The notes under the pieces: model-generated
Seen by the model: the letters and a program-made list of their open reading frames with translations, nothing else
What the model was told of the DNA's origin: nothing
The model's database searches: none
Shown here: piece after piece, positions 45,826 to 53,585 of the stretch
Position numbering within the stretch: the stretch's first letter is position 1
How the letters are laid out: each line of letters starts with the position of its first letter
NCBI GenBank assembly: GCA_018268915.1
Contig: JAFDVQ010000006.1
Span: 310,001 to 374,000 of the forward strand
Direction: 5' to 3'
Length of the DNA: 64,000 nucleotides
DNA from: Acidobacteriota bacterium
Lineage (GTDB): Bacteria > Acidobacteriota > Terriglobia > Terriglobales > Acidobacteriaceae
Translations under genes and position numbers: made by a program

Positions 45826-45884
45826 GTCATCCCGACCGAAGGTCGCCTTAGGCGACCGCAGTGGAGGGACCCGCAGTTGCTTTT
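45826..45884. repeat. GTCATCCCGACCGAAGG-type dispersed repeat
   Basis: The element reads GTCATCCCGACCGAAGGTCG, with the stem GGTCGCC (45841-45847) and GGCGACC (45851-45857), then GTGGAGGGACCCGCAGTTGC. I recognise it as resembling an intergenic sequence common in acidobacterial genomes (GTCATCCTGAGCGAAG type). Only one copy is in this window, so this call rests on memory. Confidence 0.5.
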
Positions 45885-45926
45885 CCAATTTCGCGGCTCG
45901 TGTGCAAGACTGGAAGCTTCTCTCCC

Positions 45927-46595
45927 ATGACGATCAAGGATTACGCTTCTCTGCTAGACAGACTGCGCCGAGAGCATGGCTCCGGAGAAGTATTCGGATC
46001 AAAAGGAAACTTCGGACACCATTTCGAGCGCAAGCCTATCTCGGCAGAAGAGATCACACAATTCGAGAACGATCTCGGCACCCGACTACCTAGCGAATTC
46101 ACTGAATTCCTGATCAACTGTGGCTGTGGAGCGGGGCCATACTACGGCATTCTCAGTCCGGCGACGATAATCACCGAACTTCGCATCTTGAACGAAAACC
46201 TCGATCCGGGCGTCAATGCGGGAAATCCATCTCTAGACTTCCCCTTCAGCAAATCTGACGCACTCATTGCTTGCGAGCGAAGAAGGAGCAATCGTGCTGA
46301 ATCTCATTTGAGAGCGCCATGGCCCTTGGATGGATGTATTCCGATCTGCGAGCAGGGCTGCGACGGATATTGCGTACTCGTTACGGCTGGCGAGTTGCGA
46401 GGCTCTGTATGGAGCGTATATGCCGATCCTGAACCGGCTTGGTGGTGGCCAGCAGAACGTCCAGTTGGCGTGATCCAAGCAGCCTTCAACTCGCGGCCTC
46501 TGGCTGTGATCCCAGAGGTTCCCACATTTTCCGAGTGGTACAAGGGCTGGCTCGAACGAGTAGAGGTTGATCTGAAAGATCTATCTATTCGATAG
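45927..46595 (+). CDS. SMI1/KNR4 (SUKH) family protein
   Basis: The ATG at 45927 (MTIKDYASLLDRL) is preferred over a longer frame that runs back into the repeats. It has about 222 aa. ISAEEITQFENDLGTRLPSE followed by EFLINCGCGAGPYYGILSP is the SUKH signature. SUKH proteins are often immunity proteins against contact-dependent or secreted toxins, but many are housekeeping or orphan; no toxin gene is adjacent. It ends 3 bp from the convergent beta-lactamase-like gene. Confidence 0.75.
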   Translation: MTIKDYASLLDRLRREHGSGEVFGSKGNFGHHFERKPISAEEITQFENDLGTRLPSEFTEFLINCGCGAGPYYGILSPATIITELRILNENLDPGVNAGNPSLDFPFSKSDALIACERRRSNRAESHLRAPWPLDGCIPICEQGCDGYCVLVTAGELRGSVWSVYADPEPAWWWPAERPVGVIQAAFNSRPLAVIPEVPTFSEWYKGWLERVEVDLKDLSIR

Positions 46596-46598
46596 CAT

Positions 46599-47948
46599 TC
46601 ACTTCCCCGGCTCCACCAGCGCCCCGTACACCACGCCTCTGCTCTCGTATTGCAGATTCTCCGTATTCGGTCCGCCGCCCATGCGCTGAATCATCCCCAC
46701 AAAAACCACATCGTTCGTCGGATCGATCCAGAACCATGTCCCAGCCGCCCCATCCCAGAAGAACGTCCCTTTCCCCTCCGGCAGATTCGCCGCGCCCGGA
46801 TCGAACACCACCGCGCAGTTGTATCCGTACCCGAATCCTGGCCGCATCCTCTGCGCGCCGATACTGAATTCGCCTGTCAGCAGCTTGTCCGAGAGATGAT
46901 TCGCGCTCATCAATCGCACGCTCGACGGCGAAAGCAGCCGCGCACCATTCAGCTCTCCCCCACGCGACAGCATCTCCGCAAACCGGAAATAATCTTCCGC
47001 GGTCGACACCATTCCGCCGCCGCCTGAAGCCATCGTCGGTTCATGCGCAAAGTCTCGCCGATTCACATTCGCCGCCCCGTGATCCGACAGCCCGCCATTC
47101 GGCTCAACAAAATACACCGTCGCGAATCGAGACCACTTGTCTTCCGGCACAAAAAAACCCGCGTCCTTCATCCCCAGCGGTTTGAATATCTCGTCGCGGT
47201 AAAACTCCGGCAGCGTCTTCCCCGAAAGCTTTTCAACGATATACCCCTGAATGTCCATCGACAGCGAGTACACCCACTTCGTTCCCGGCTGATACGACAG
47301 CGGTATTCCGCCGAGCTTCGTCACAAACTCATGGAGATCCTTCGACTCGAACAGATGCGCATCCTTGACCATCTGGTCCACAGGCGTGCTCCCGAAGATT
47401 CCGTAGGTGAACCCCGCCGTGTGCGTCATCAACTCCGCCATCGTCGGCGCATGCGCAGGATCCTCAAGTTGCACCTTCCCGCTCGCATCCGTCCCCGCAT
47501 ACACCTTCAAGTGCGCGAACTCTGGAATGTACTTCGCAATCGGATCCGACGGCATCCACTTTCCCTGCTCGTACAGCTTCATCATCGCGACCGCGGTCAC
47601 TACCTTCGTCATCGAGTAGTCGCGGAAGATCGTGTCCTTCGTCATCTCCTCATGCTTCTCGATGTTCCGCATCCCGTATGTGCGGTAGTCCACAACCTTC
47701 CCGTGCCGCGCCAGGATCGTCACCACGCCCGCCACCTGCTGATTCTTCACGGCGTTTTCCATCAACGTATGTAGCCGTTCCATTCCCTCAGCAGAGAACC
47801 CCACCGTCTCCGGCTTCACCAACGTCATATCAACGTTGCCGCTCTTCAAGTCGCCCCCAGCTGACTTCGGGGCTCGTTGTGCCCCACCCATCCATGGGCT
47901 CACTGCCAAACCAACTCCCAACAAAGCCGTCAAAACACCGCGATCCAT
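46599..47948 (-). CDS. Exported serine hydrolase, class C beta-lactamase-like
   Basis: About 449 aa from the ATG at 47948 (a GTG lies two codons upstream). A signal peptide (GVLTALLGVGLAVSPWMGGA) is followed by a beta-lactamase/penicillin-binding-protein domain. The nucleophile motif SMTK lies in IFRDYSMTKVVTAVAMMKLY; the second motif reads YSLSMDIQGYI rather than the usual Y-X-N. More likely an esterase or D-aminopeptidase-like hydrolase than a resistance enzyme, though this is family knowledge only. Confidence 0.85.
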   Translation of the reverse strand: MDRGVLTALLGVGLAVSPWMGGAQRAPKSAGGDLKSGNVDMTLVKPETVGFSAEGMERLHTLMENAVKNQQVAGVVTILARHGKVVDYRTYGMRNIEKHEEMTKDTIFRDYSMTKVVTAVAMMKLYEQGKWMPSDPIAKYIPEFAHLKVYAGTDASGKVQLEDPAHAPTMAELMTHTAGFTYGIFGSTPVDQMVKDAHLFESKDLHEFVTKLGGIPLSYQPGTKWVYSLSMDIQGYIVEKLSGKTLPEFYRDEIFKPLGMKDAGFFVPEDKWSRFATVYFVEPNGGLSDHGAANVNRRDFAHEPTMASGGGGMVSTAEDYFRFAEMLSRGGELNGARLLSPSSVRLMSANHLSDKLLTGEFSIGAQRMRPGFGYGYNCAVVFDPGAANLPEGKGTFFWDGAAGTWFWIDPTNDVVFVGMIQRMGGGPNTENLQYESRGVVYGALVEPGK

Positions 47949-48055
47949 TCGCACTTATCTTTCCCCCAATTCAGCAGCGCACCCTTTATACCAAAACAAA
48001 GACCAGAACCCCGCCATCGGCATCCACCGACGCAAAGTTCTGGCCCGGAAAATTC

Positions 48056-48096
48056 CTGTTCCTAGTCCCTATGTCCCTAGTCCCTGATCCCTGCTC
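48056..48096. repeat. Period-7 heptamer tract (CCCTAGT type)
   Basis: TTCCTAG, TCCCTAT, TCCCTAG, TCCCTGA and TCCCTGC units, with one inserted base, end at the stop of the TonB-dependent receptor gene. Confidence 0.75.
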
Positions 48097-51000
48097 TTAG
48101 TAGATGAGCTTCAACGAAAACTGAATCTGCCTCGAGTTCCCAGCCGTCTTGCTGATCTTCCCGAATCCGGTCCCCGTAAGGATCTCGCCAGTCGTTTGAT
48201 TCACCTGCAGAGTATTCGAAGGCAATCCCATCGTGACGATGTTGAACAAGTTGAAAAGCTCTGCTCTGAACTGCAGATCCATTCGCTCCGCTCCGCTGGC
48301 TCTTCGCCCGAACGGTGTGTCCTTGATAAACGCAAAATCGAAGTTATAGAAGGCTGGCCCGCGAAACGTGTTTCGGCCAAGCGTTCCGAACCGCCCCTGG
48401 TTCGGTCCAGTTCCGCCGGGTACGTGAACCGGTGCTGAGAAGAAGTCAACGCCGTTATCATCGCCGTGGCCGAAATAATCTTCGCGTACCTTCCGTGCGG
48501 TCGAGAGTTGAGGCTTCGCAATCTGATCTGGCCGATCCACGCCGCCAGCCCCGTAGCCCGTCTGCTGTATTCCCGAGTACACCGTGAAAGGCGACCCGGA
48601 ACTGATGCTCGAGATACTCAGCATCTCCCATCCGTCCGTGATTTTTCGGCTGATCGGCCGCAGGAAGTTCACCTCCTGCAGATGCAGATCCTGCGCGACG
48701 CTCAACCCAAACCCATGCATAACGTCAAACGACGATGGCCCCTTTTCCGGATGATCGTCGAATGGGTTCTGCGCAGTTCCCGCAGCCACTGCCCCCGTCG
48801 CCCCGGTTCCGGGAAGGACAAAGCTCGTGTCGTCGATTGACTTGCCCCACGTGTAGCTGGCCTGGATTCCCGGGCCACCGTGCCCCACCGTACCTGCCAG
48901 CGACGTCTGCAGCGCGTGATACGTCGAGTGGGAGTTGCTCTGGATGATGTTTTCTACGCCGAACCCTCCCACCGCATCACCGTTGCTGTCGAACTCGGTA
49001 TGAGGCGCGAAGCCCGGTGACGCTCCTGCAAACGCATTGGGAAATGTATAGTGCGGTAGATGCGCGCTGGCTGTTCCCACGTACGCTGCACTGGCAGTCA
49101 GATTCCCCAGCTTGCGCTCCAGTCCTAGAGTCCACGTGTACATCGTTGCATTGTTGAACTTCGCATCGATTCCGCTCAGGTTTAGTGCGCCGAATTGATG
49201 GGTCAGCCCCGCGAGATCCTTCTGATACCGATCCACATCCATGATCGTGTTCGATGGAATCTCATTGACATGCCAATTCGCAAACACGTCTTCCCCTGAC
49301 GTCGTGTAAACCTGCGGCAGCTGATCCGGCGTAACTTGAAACCCATAGCTCAGGGGAGAACTCGGCGTAGCCACAACGCGTGGGTACACAGAGTAGGGAG
49401 TCGATCCGGTCAAAAAGTTGTCCTGCCAGATATTGGGCGGAATCGCCATTACTCCCCCGCCAGCATGTGCCGATAGCTTGTTGGTGGCCTGCCATGAGAC
49501 CTGCACTCGCGGTTCAAAGGCGCGCCAGTTCGTCTCATATCCAGGCTGCGGGTTGATCACAAATTCCTGCTTGCGGTTGATCGTCCTGAACGACGAAGTC
49601 CGATGCGCGCGCTCCGTAATCGGCGTGTACAGGTCCCAGCGAAGACCGTAATCCAATGTCAATCGCGGGTTGATCTTCCATGTGTCCTGCGCATACGCGG
49701 CTACGTTGTTGCGGCTGATAGCTGCTGGGCCGATATGGTCTCCGCCTGAAATACCCGGACTTGCAATCACCACCGTGTACGAAAATGGATTTCCCGCAAG
49801 AAAAGCCGAAAGCGTGTCAGGCAGCAGTTGGCCGGGAGCCACGTCGTGCGTGCCGCTGCTGGAGTGAATGACGGTGTTCCCGTCGTAGTACGCAGGTCCG
49901 CTGCCGAAGTCGTAATCGCCATTCGGCTGCGTACCGAAGTAGGTAGTATCCCGATTTATCCGAACTTCTGCTCCCGCTTTGAAGGCATGATTGCCTCGCG
50001 TATACGACACGTTCTCGCGGCCATGGAACAGGTTTCCGTAGGCCTGCATCACTGATCCGCCAGCCGCGTTGAACGCCACAAACAATCCGTCCTTGAATGT
50101 GATCGCAGGATCGGTGTGGTCATTCGTCGGAAACCCTGGCGTAGATCGCGTAATGCTGATCGACGATTCGAAGATCAACCGTGGCGATACCGTTCGTGTC
50201 CAGGTCCCCAGAACGTTTCGTTGCCGGTCCACATATTCAATGCCGAAATTGGGATCGATCGCCGTCTGTTCCGGATTTGTCGTAGGTCCGGTCAGATTAT
50301 TGAGATTGAAACGCGCAAGAAACTGATCCTTATCGCTGAACTTGTGATCGATGCGCACCGAAAACTGATTGGCATCCGTTACCACCTTCGACGCTGTCGC
50401 GTACGTACGGTCCCCGTACGGTCCGGTTGGATTGTTCGGTAACGGGTACCTGTCCAATATCGCAGCGATCGCGGGATCCACTGGAATGCTAAGCGTGTCC
50501 TTCGACTTCGATCCATCAGAGTTCGTAAACGTCACGGTGTCGCATACGTTTGGCTGGCACGGATTTGCGCTGTTATTCGGCCGCTCATAAACCGCTGGAA
50601 CAGGCATTACCTGCGTCGTCCCCAGCACCTGACGGAAGCCCTGATACTGCGTAAAGTAAAACGTCTTCTTTCGTCCGTCATAGATATGCGGCAGATAGAC
50701 TGGCCCGCCATTCGTGAACCCGAACTCATTTCGCCGAAACGGCGGAATTCGCCCCGGATACGCCGGTGTCGGATTATCGAAATAGTTCCGCGCGTCGAAC
50801 GACGAGTTCCTCACAAATTCAAAAAACGATCCATGAAATCCGCTGGCGCCGCTCCGCGTATGGATGTTTGTGAACCCTGCCGCACCACGCCCAATCTCCG
50901 CCGGCATCCAACCGGAACTTGAGTCGATCCCCTCCACTGCATCCACATTGAAATTCGAGAAAGTCGCGCCGCCCATCTCCGGATCGCTGACGTCCGCCCC

Positions 51001-51594
51001 ATCCATCGCAAACGTCGCTTCCACTCCGCGCTGCCCGTTGATGGCAAACTGTGCCGTAAAGTTCGTTGCGCCGTTCGCGTCCGTCATCGTTCCAGCTGCC
51101 AGCAGCAGCAGCGAGCTGAAGTCCCGCTTGTTGAGCGGCAGTTCGCTCACCGCCTGGCTCGACAGCTCCTCACCGCCAGTCCCTGTCTTTTCTTTTCGCT
51201 CCACAACGGTGCTTACGCTCAGCTCGCCGCGGCCCCCGAGTGTCAGCGACGCCTCCGGCCCATTCACCTTCACATCGACTGGCTGGGCGTTGCTCGCTTT
51301 CGCGTCCTTGGCAGCCACCGTGAGGTCGTAGCTCCCCTCGGGAACCTGCACCGTAAAGCGACCGGCACTATCTGTCCGGACTTCACCTTTTCCGTGGTCC
51401 GAACTCAGCGTGATCTTCGCGTCAGCAATTGGAGCTCCGGCCGCATTGCGCAGCACTCCGCTCCACGGAACCTGCGCCAACGATTGCGCAGAACCAAAAA
51501 GCATGGTCATGAAGATCAGGATTGAAAGAGAGCAAGAAGACTTCAGGGCCCGTTCGCGCCCCACACGACTGGCGTACAACATCTCTGTTTTCAC
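48097..51594 (-). CDS. TonB-dependent receptor with N-terminal carboxypeptidase-regulatory-like domain
   Basis: The 1165-aa protein starts with GTG; an ATG follows four codons later. It has a signal region (SILIFMTMLFGSAQSLA), then an Ig-like carboxypeptidase-regulatory domain (WSGVLRNAAGAPIADAKITL, GRFTVQVPEGSYDLTV), a plug domain (SELPLNKRDFSSLLLLAAG) and a large C-terminal outer-membrane barrel. It ends in QIQFSLKLIY, a normal barrel C-terminus. These Oar-like receptors are abundant in Acidobacteria; the substrate, often a glycan or peptide, is unknown. No partner lipoprotein lies next to it. Confidence 0.93.
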   Translation of the reverse strand: MKTEMLYASRVGRERALKSSCSLSILIFMTMLFGSAQSLAQVPWSGVLRNAAGAPIADAKITLSSDHGKGEVRTDSAGRFTVQVPEGSYDLTVAAKDAKASNAQPVDVKVNGPEASLTLGGRGELSVSTVVERKEKTGTGGEELSSQAVSELPLNKRDFSSLLLLAAGTMTDANGATNFTAQFAINGQRGVEATFAMDGADVSDPEMGGATFSNFNVDAVEGIDSSSGWMPAEIGRGAAGFTNIHTRSGASGFHGSFFEFVRNSSFDARNYFDNPTPAYPGRIPPFRRNEFGFTNGGPVYLPHIYDGRKKTFYFTQYQGFRQVLGTTQVMPVPAVYERPNNSANPCQPNVCDTVTFTNSDGSKSKDTLSIPVDPAIAAILDRYPLPNNPTGPYGDRTYATASKVVTDANQFSVRIDHKFSDKDQFLARFNLNNLTGPTTNPEQTAIDPNFGIEYVDRQRNVLGTWTRTVSPRLIFESSISITRSTPGFPTNDHTDPAITFKDGLFVAFNAAGGSVMQAYGNLFHGRENVSYTRGNHAFKAGAEVRINRDTTYFGTQPNGDYDFGSGPAYYDGNTVIHSSSGTHDVAPGQLLPDTLSAFLAGNPFSYTVVIASPGISGGDHIGPAAISRNNVAAYAQDTWKINPRLTLDYGLRWDLYTPITERAHRTSSFRTINRKQEFVINPQPGYETNWRAFEPRVQVSWQATNKLSAHAGGGVMAIPPNIWQDNFLTGSTPYSVYPRVVATPSSPLSYGFQVTPDQLPQVYTTSGEDVFANWHVNEIPSNTIMDVDRYQKDLAGLTHQFGALNLSGIDAKFNNATMYTWTLGLERKLGNLTASAAYVGTASAHLPHYTFPNAFAGASPGFAPHTEFDSNGDAVGGFGVENIIQSNSHSTYHALQTSLAGTVGHGGPGIQASYTWGKSIDDTSFVLPGTGATGAVAAGTAQNPFDDHPEKGPSSFDVMHGFGLSVAQDLHLQEVNFLRPISRKITDGWEMLSISSISSGSPFTVYSGIQQTGYGAGGVDRPDQIAKPQLSTARKVREDYFGHGDDNGVDFFSAPVHVPGGTGPNQGRFGTLGRNTFRGPAFYNFDFAFIKDTPFGRRASGAERMDLQFRAELFNLFNIVTMGLPSNTLQVNQTTGEILTGTGFGKISKTAGNSRQIQFSLKLIY

Positions 51595-51668
51595 TGGACT
51601 ACCTTAAAAATGCAAATCCATCCCGTGCGTCTGCCGCATCTCCGTCTCTGCGCCCGGAACTGCAGAGA

Positions 51669-51674
51669 ATTATA
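51669..51674 (-). promoter_or_regulatory. -10 box for the TonB-dependent receptor gene
   Basis: The minus strand reads GACTATAATTC, a perfect TATAAT about 75 bp upstream of the GTG at 51594. The -35 region is weak (TTTTAG at about 15 bp). Confidence 0.45.
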
Positions 51675-51795
51675 GTCTCCAATTGCCTGCTAAAACCTTT
51701 TTGCAGAACTCCTTTGTGATCAACACCACCGGGTCAGGATGAAGCCATCCCCTGTGCCCCACTTGTAGCCAGCCTTGTCCCACGATCCCAGACCT

Positions 51796-51830
51796 GTGCC
51801 CCATTCATAGCACTTTTCGCGATGAGTGGG
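51796..51830. repeat. TGTGCCCC-headed hairpin repeat with compensatory change
   Basis: TGTGCCCCATTCAT leads CCCATTCATAGC (51800-51811), which pairs with GCGATGAGTGGG (51819-51830). Relative to the copy at 33131, G to A on the left is matched by C to T on the right. A degenerate headless relative begins near 51753 (TGTGCCCCACTTGTAG). Confidence 0.85.
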
Positions 51831-51846
51831 TGATTGAATGTCAGGT

Positions 51847-52314
51847 TCACAGCCGTTTCCGGAAATGCACACACCGGTCCACCACCTCATATCCCAGCGC
51901 AGCATGCGCTCTCTGCGACACGTCATTTTCGATCACCGCATCCGACCCCATCTCCACGCACCCAAACTCGCGCGCCCACTCTTCCGCCGCCGCAATCAGC
52001 TTCGCGCCGACCCCGCTCCGCCTGTATTTCTCTGCGACATACCAGCCCTCCACATATCCCACCGGCTGCGCCGGATCGCACCCGTCCGCGTGCGATCGCA
52101 AGTCCACCTCCACAAACCCGATCACGCCGTCACGCTCAATCTCCGCCACCAACACCCCAATGGGCATCGTCAACTTCGCTGTGCCATCCACCAGCGAACG
52201 CACTTCCTTCCCATGCTCCTCAATCGACCCCGTCGGCCACAGCTTATGAAACATCACCGCCAGCCGCTTGCAATCCTCCAGCCGCGCCGCCCTGATTTGA
52301 ACTGTCTCTCGCAT
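51847..52314 (-). CDS. GNAT acetyltransferase, aminoglycoside 6'-N-acetyltransferase-like
   Basis: The 155-aa protein starts with ATG behind GGGAAGG. The acetyl-CoA site lies in YVAEKYRRSGVGAKLIAAAE. The flanking stretches RSHADGCDPAQPVGYVEGWY, CVEMGSDAVIENDVSQRAHA and ALGYEVVDRCVHFRKRL follow the pattern of AAC(6') enzymes, which acetylate the 6'-amino group of aminoglycosides. Whether this chromosomal copy gives resistance is unknown; another small-molecule or peptide substrate is possible. Confidence 0.8.
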   Translation of the reverse strand: MRETVQIRAARLEDCKRLAVMFHKLWPTGSIEEHGKEVRSLVDGTAKLTMPIGVLVAEIERDGVIGFVEVDLRSHADGCDPAQPVGYVEGWYVAEKYRRSGVGAKLIAAAEEWAREFGCVEMGSDAVIENDVSQRAHAALGYEVVDRCVHFRKRL

Positions 52315-52515
52315 TCGGCCTTCCCACCTGACAGCACTTCGACGGCTTCATTCCGCCAGAAGTTACGACAACGCCTGAACGTGGAAATGGAAACGGTGGG
52401 AGTGGTCACAGCCGTTATTGAGCTGCTTCAACGTATCTGCCCCGGAAGCATCTGCTGCCAAATTGTGAACATCGGCACTTCTAGTTTCAGGCTTCTTAGT
52501 GTGCTCCCCGTCGCC

Positions 52516-52719
52516 TTACGCCGCCCGCGATTCGAACCGCCCGAAATACTCCAGGCACTGCCGCACGACTCGCTCGCTCGGCTCTCCGGTCTCAACCTGA
52601 TTCTGCAGCCAGAGCAGCATGGTACTGTACTCCTCCTGCTCATCCCCATCGAGGTTCAGCTGAGACAGCGCAGCAGCATACCTCTCGATCAACGCACCCA
52701 GTTCCGTAGTGTTCGGCAT
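52516..52719 (-). CDS. Small hypothetical protein, 67 aa
   Basis: It starts with ATG at 52719. The sequence is acidic and helical, with LGALIERYAAALSQLNLDG, then EYSTMLLWLQNQVE and a C-terminal RVVRQCLEYFGRFES. No family is recognised. It lies 29 bp downstream of the 55-aa gene at 52749 on the same strand, suggesting cotranscription. Confidence 0.6.
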   Translation of the reverse strand: MPNTTELGALIERYAAALSQLNLDGDEQEEYSTMLLWLQNQVETGEPSERVVRQCLEYFGRFESRAA

Positions 52720-52748
52720 CAGTCATCAATAACTCAGTTCAATGTGAA

Positions 52749-52916
52749 TTAGTCGGTACCGAAATCTCTAACCTCCTCCTCGGCATCTGTTTTCACAATC
52801 CCTGCAGATGCACTTGTTTTTCCTGCGCACTGCTGCAGAAGTCTTCCAAATGCATTAACTGCAACCGTGTCTGAGCACGGACCCTCCACAGGGCAACCTT
52901 TGCACCCGGCACTCAT
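52749..52916 (-). CDS. Small cysteine-containing protein, 55 aa
   Basis: It starts with ATG at 52916 and reads MSAGCKGCPVEGPCSDTVAV, then FGRLLQQCAGKTS and the acidic end EEEVRDFGTD. Four cysteines, three in a CKGC...C group, could bind a metal. It is below common length cut-offs. Support comes from its tidy composition, its position 29 bp before the 67-aa gene and the absence of another gene there; the ribosome-binding site (GGTTGAG) is weak. Confidence 0.5.
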   Translation of the reverse strand: MSAGCKGCPVEGPCSDTVAVNAFGRLLQQCAGKTSASAGIVKTDAEEEVRDFGTD

Positions 52917-53030
52917 CTCAACCTGCTGACGTCCTTCTGCGGCAACGTAATGCAGAAGGGCTCGCGAAGACGGATAGACTTGTAGATTTCAAATTATCCA
53001 GGCGAGTAGCAGATAAAGCAGGAGGAGTGT

Positions 53031-53510
53031 ATGTCAGAGATTAGACGAGAAGAGAATTTCAGCACGAGCGGGCTCTCTACAGCAGCTTTGGCCCACGCTG
53101 ATGAACCCGACCAACAGGTCCAAGAGGACGACTATACGGACGGGCGCTCGGCGCAGAGCGTAGATAGGTATGATCGCGGCGAAGCGACCGCAACCCGGTC
53201 CAATGCGGTTCCTGCACAATCAACACCTTCGAGAGACGAGCGCACTGCGCTGTTTTCGCCCGATGAGACCAACAGCCTCCGCGGACAATGGGATTCGATC
53301 CAGGTAGGCTTCGTCGATGAGCCGCGGCAGGCTGTCGAAAAGGCGGATGCGCTCGTCGCCGGCGCGATGAAGCGGCTGGCCGAAGGATTTGCGGCGGAAC
53401 GCGAGCGGCTTGAGAAGCAATGGGACCGTGGAGATAGTGTCTCAACTGAAGAGTTGCGGCTGGCACTGCAACGCTATCGCGCATTCTTCGGGCGTCTACT
53501 GTCGGTATAG
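53031..53510 (+). CDS. Conserved-looking hypothetical protein with C-terminal helical domain
   Basis: The 159-aa protein starts with ATG behind GCAGGAGGAG. The N-terminal half is acidic and low-complexity (disordered). The C-terminal half has NSLRGQWDSIQVGFVDEPRQ, VEKADALVAGAMKRLAEGFA and ELRLALQRYRAFFGRLLSV, an amphipathic three-helix domain. I have the impression that this domain recurs in soil bacteria, but no function is known to me. It has a good terminator (53537) and stands alone. Confidence 0.75.
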   Translation: MSEIRREENFSTSGLSTAALAHADEPDQQVQEDDYTDGRSAQSVDRYDRGEATATRSNAVPAQSTPSRDERTALFSPDETNSLRGQWDSIQVGFVDEPRQAVEKADALVAGAMKRLAEGFAAERERLEKQWDRGDSVSTEELRLALQRYRAFFGRLLSV

Positions 53511-53536
53511 CAAAAACAATCTAGGAGCAAGAAAGA

Positions 53537-53566
53537 GGGCCGGAAGATTCTTCCCCCGGCCCTTTT
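53537..53566 (+). terminator. Intrinsic terminator
   Basis: GGGCCGG (53537-53543) pairs with CCGGCCC (53556-53562) and is followed by TTTT. It is 27 bp after the stop of the 159-aa gene and 20 bp before the convergent GH3 stop. Confidence 0.85.
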
Positions 53567-53585
53567 GCCTTTGTGATTGATTCGA

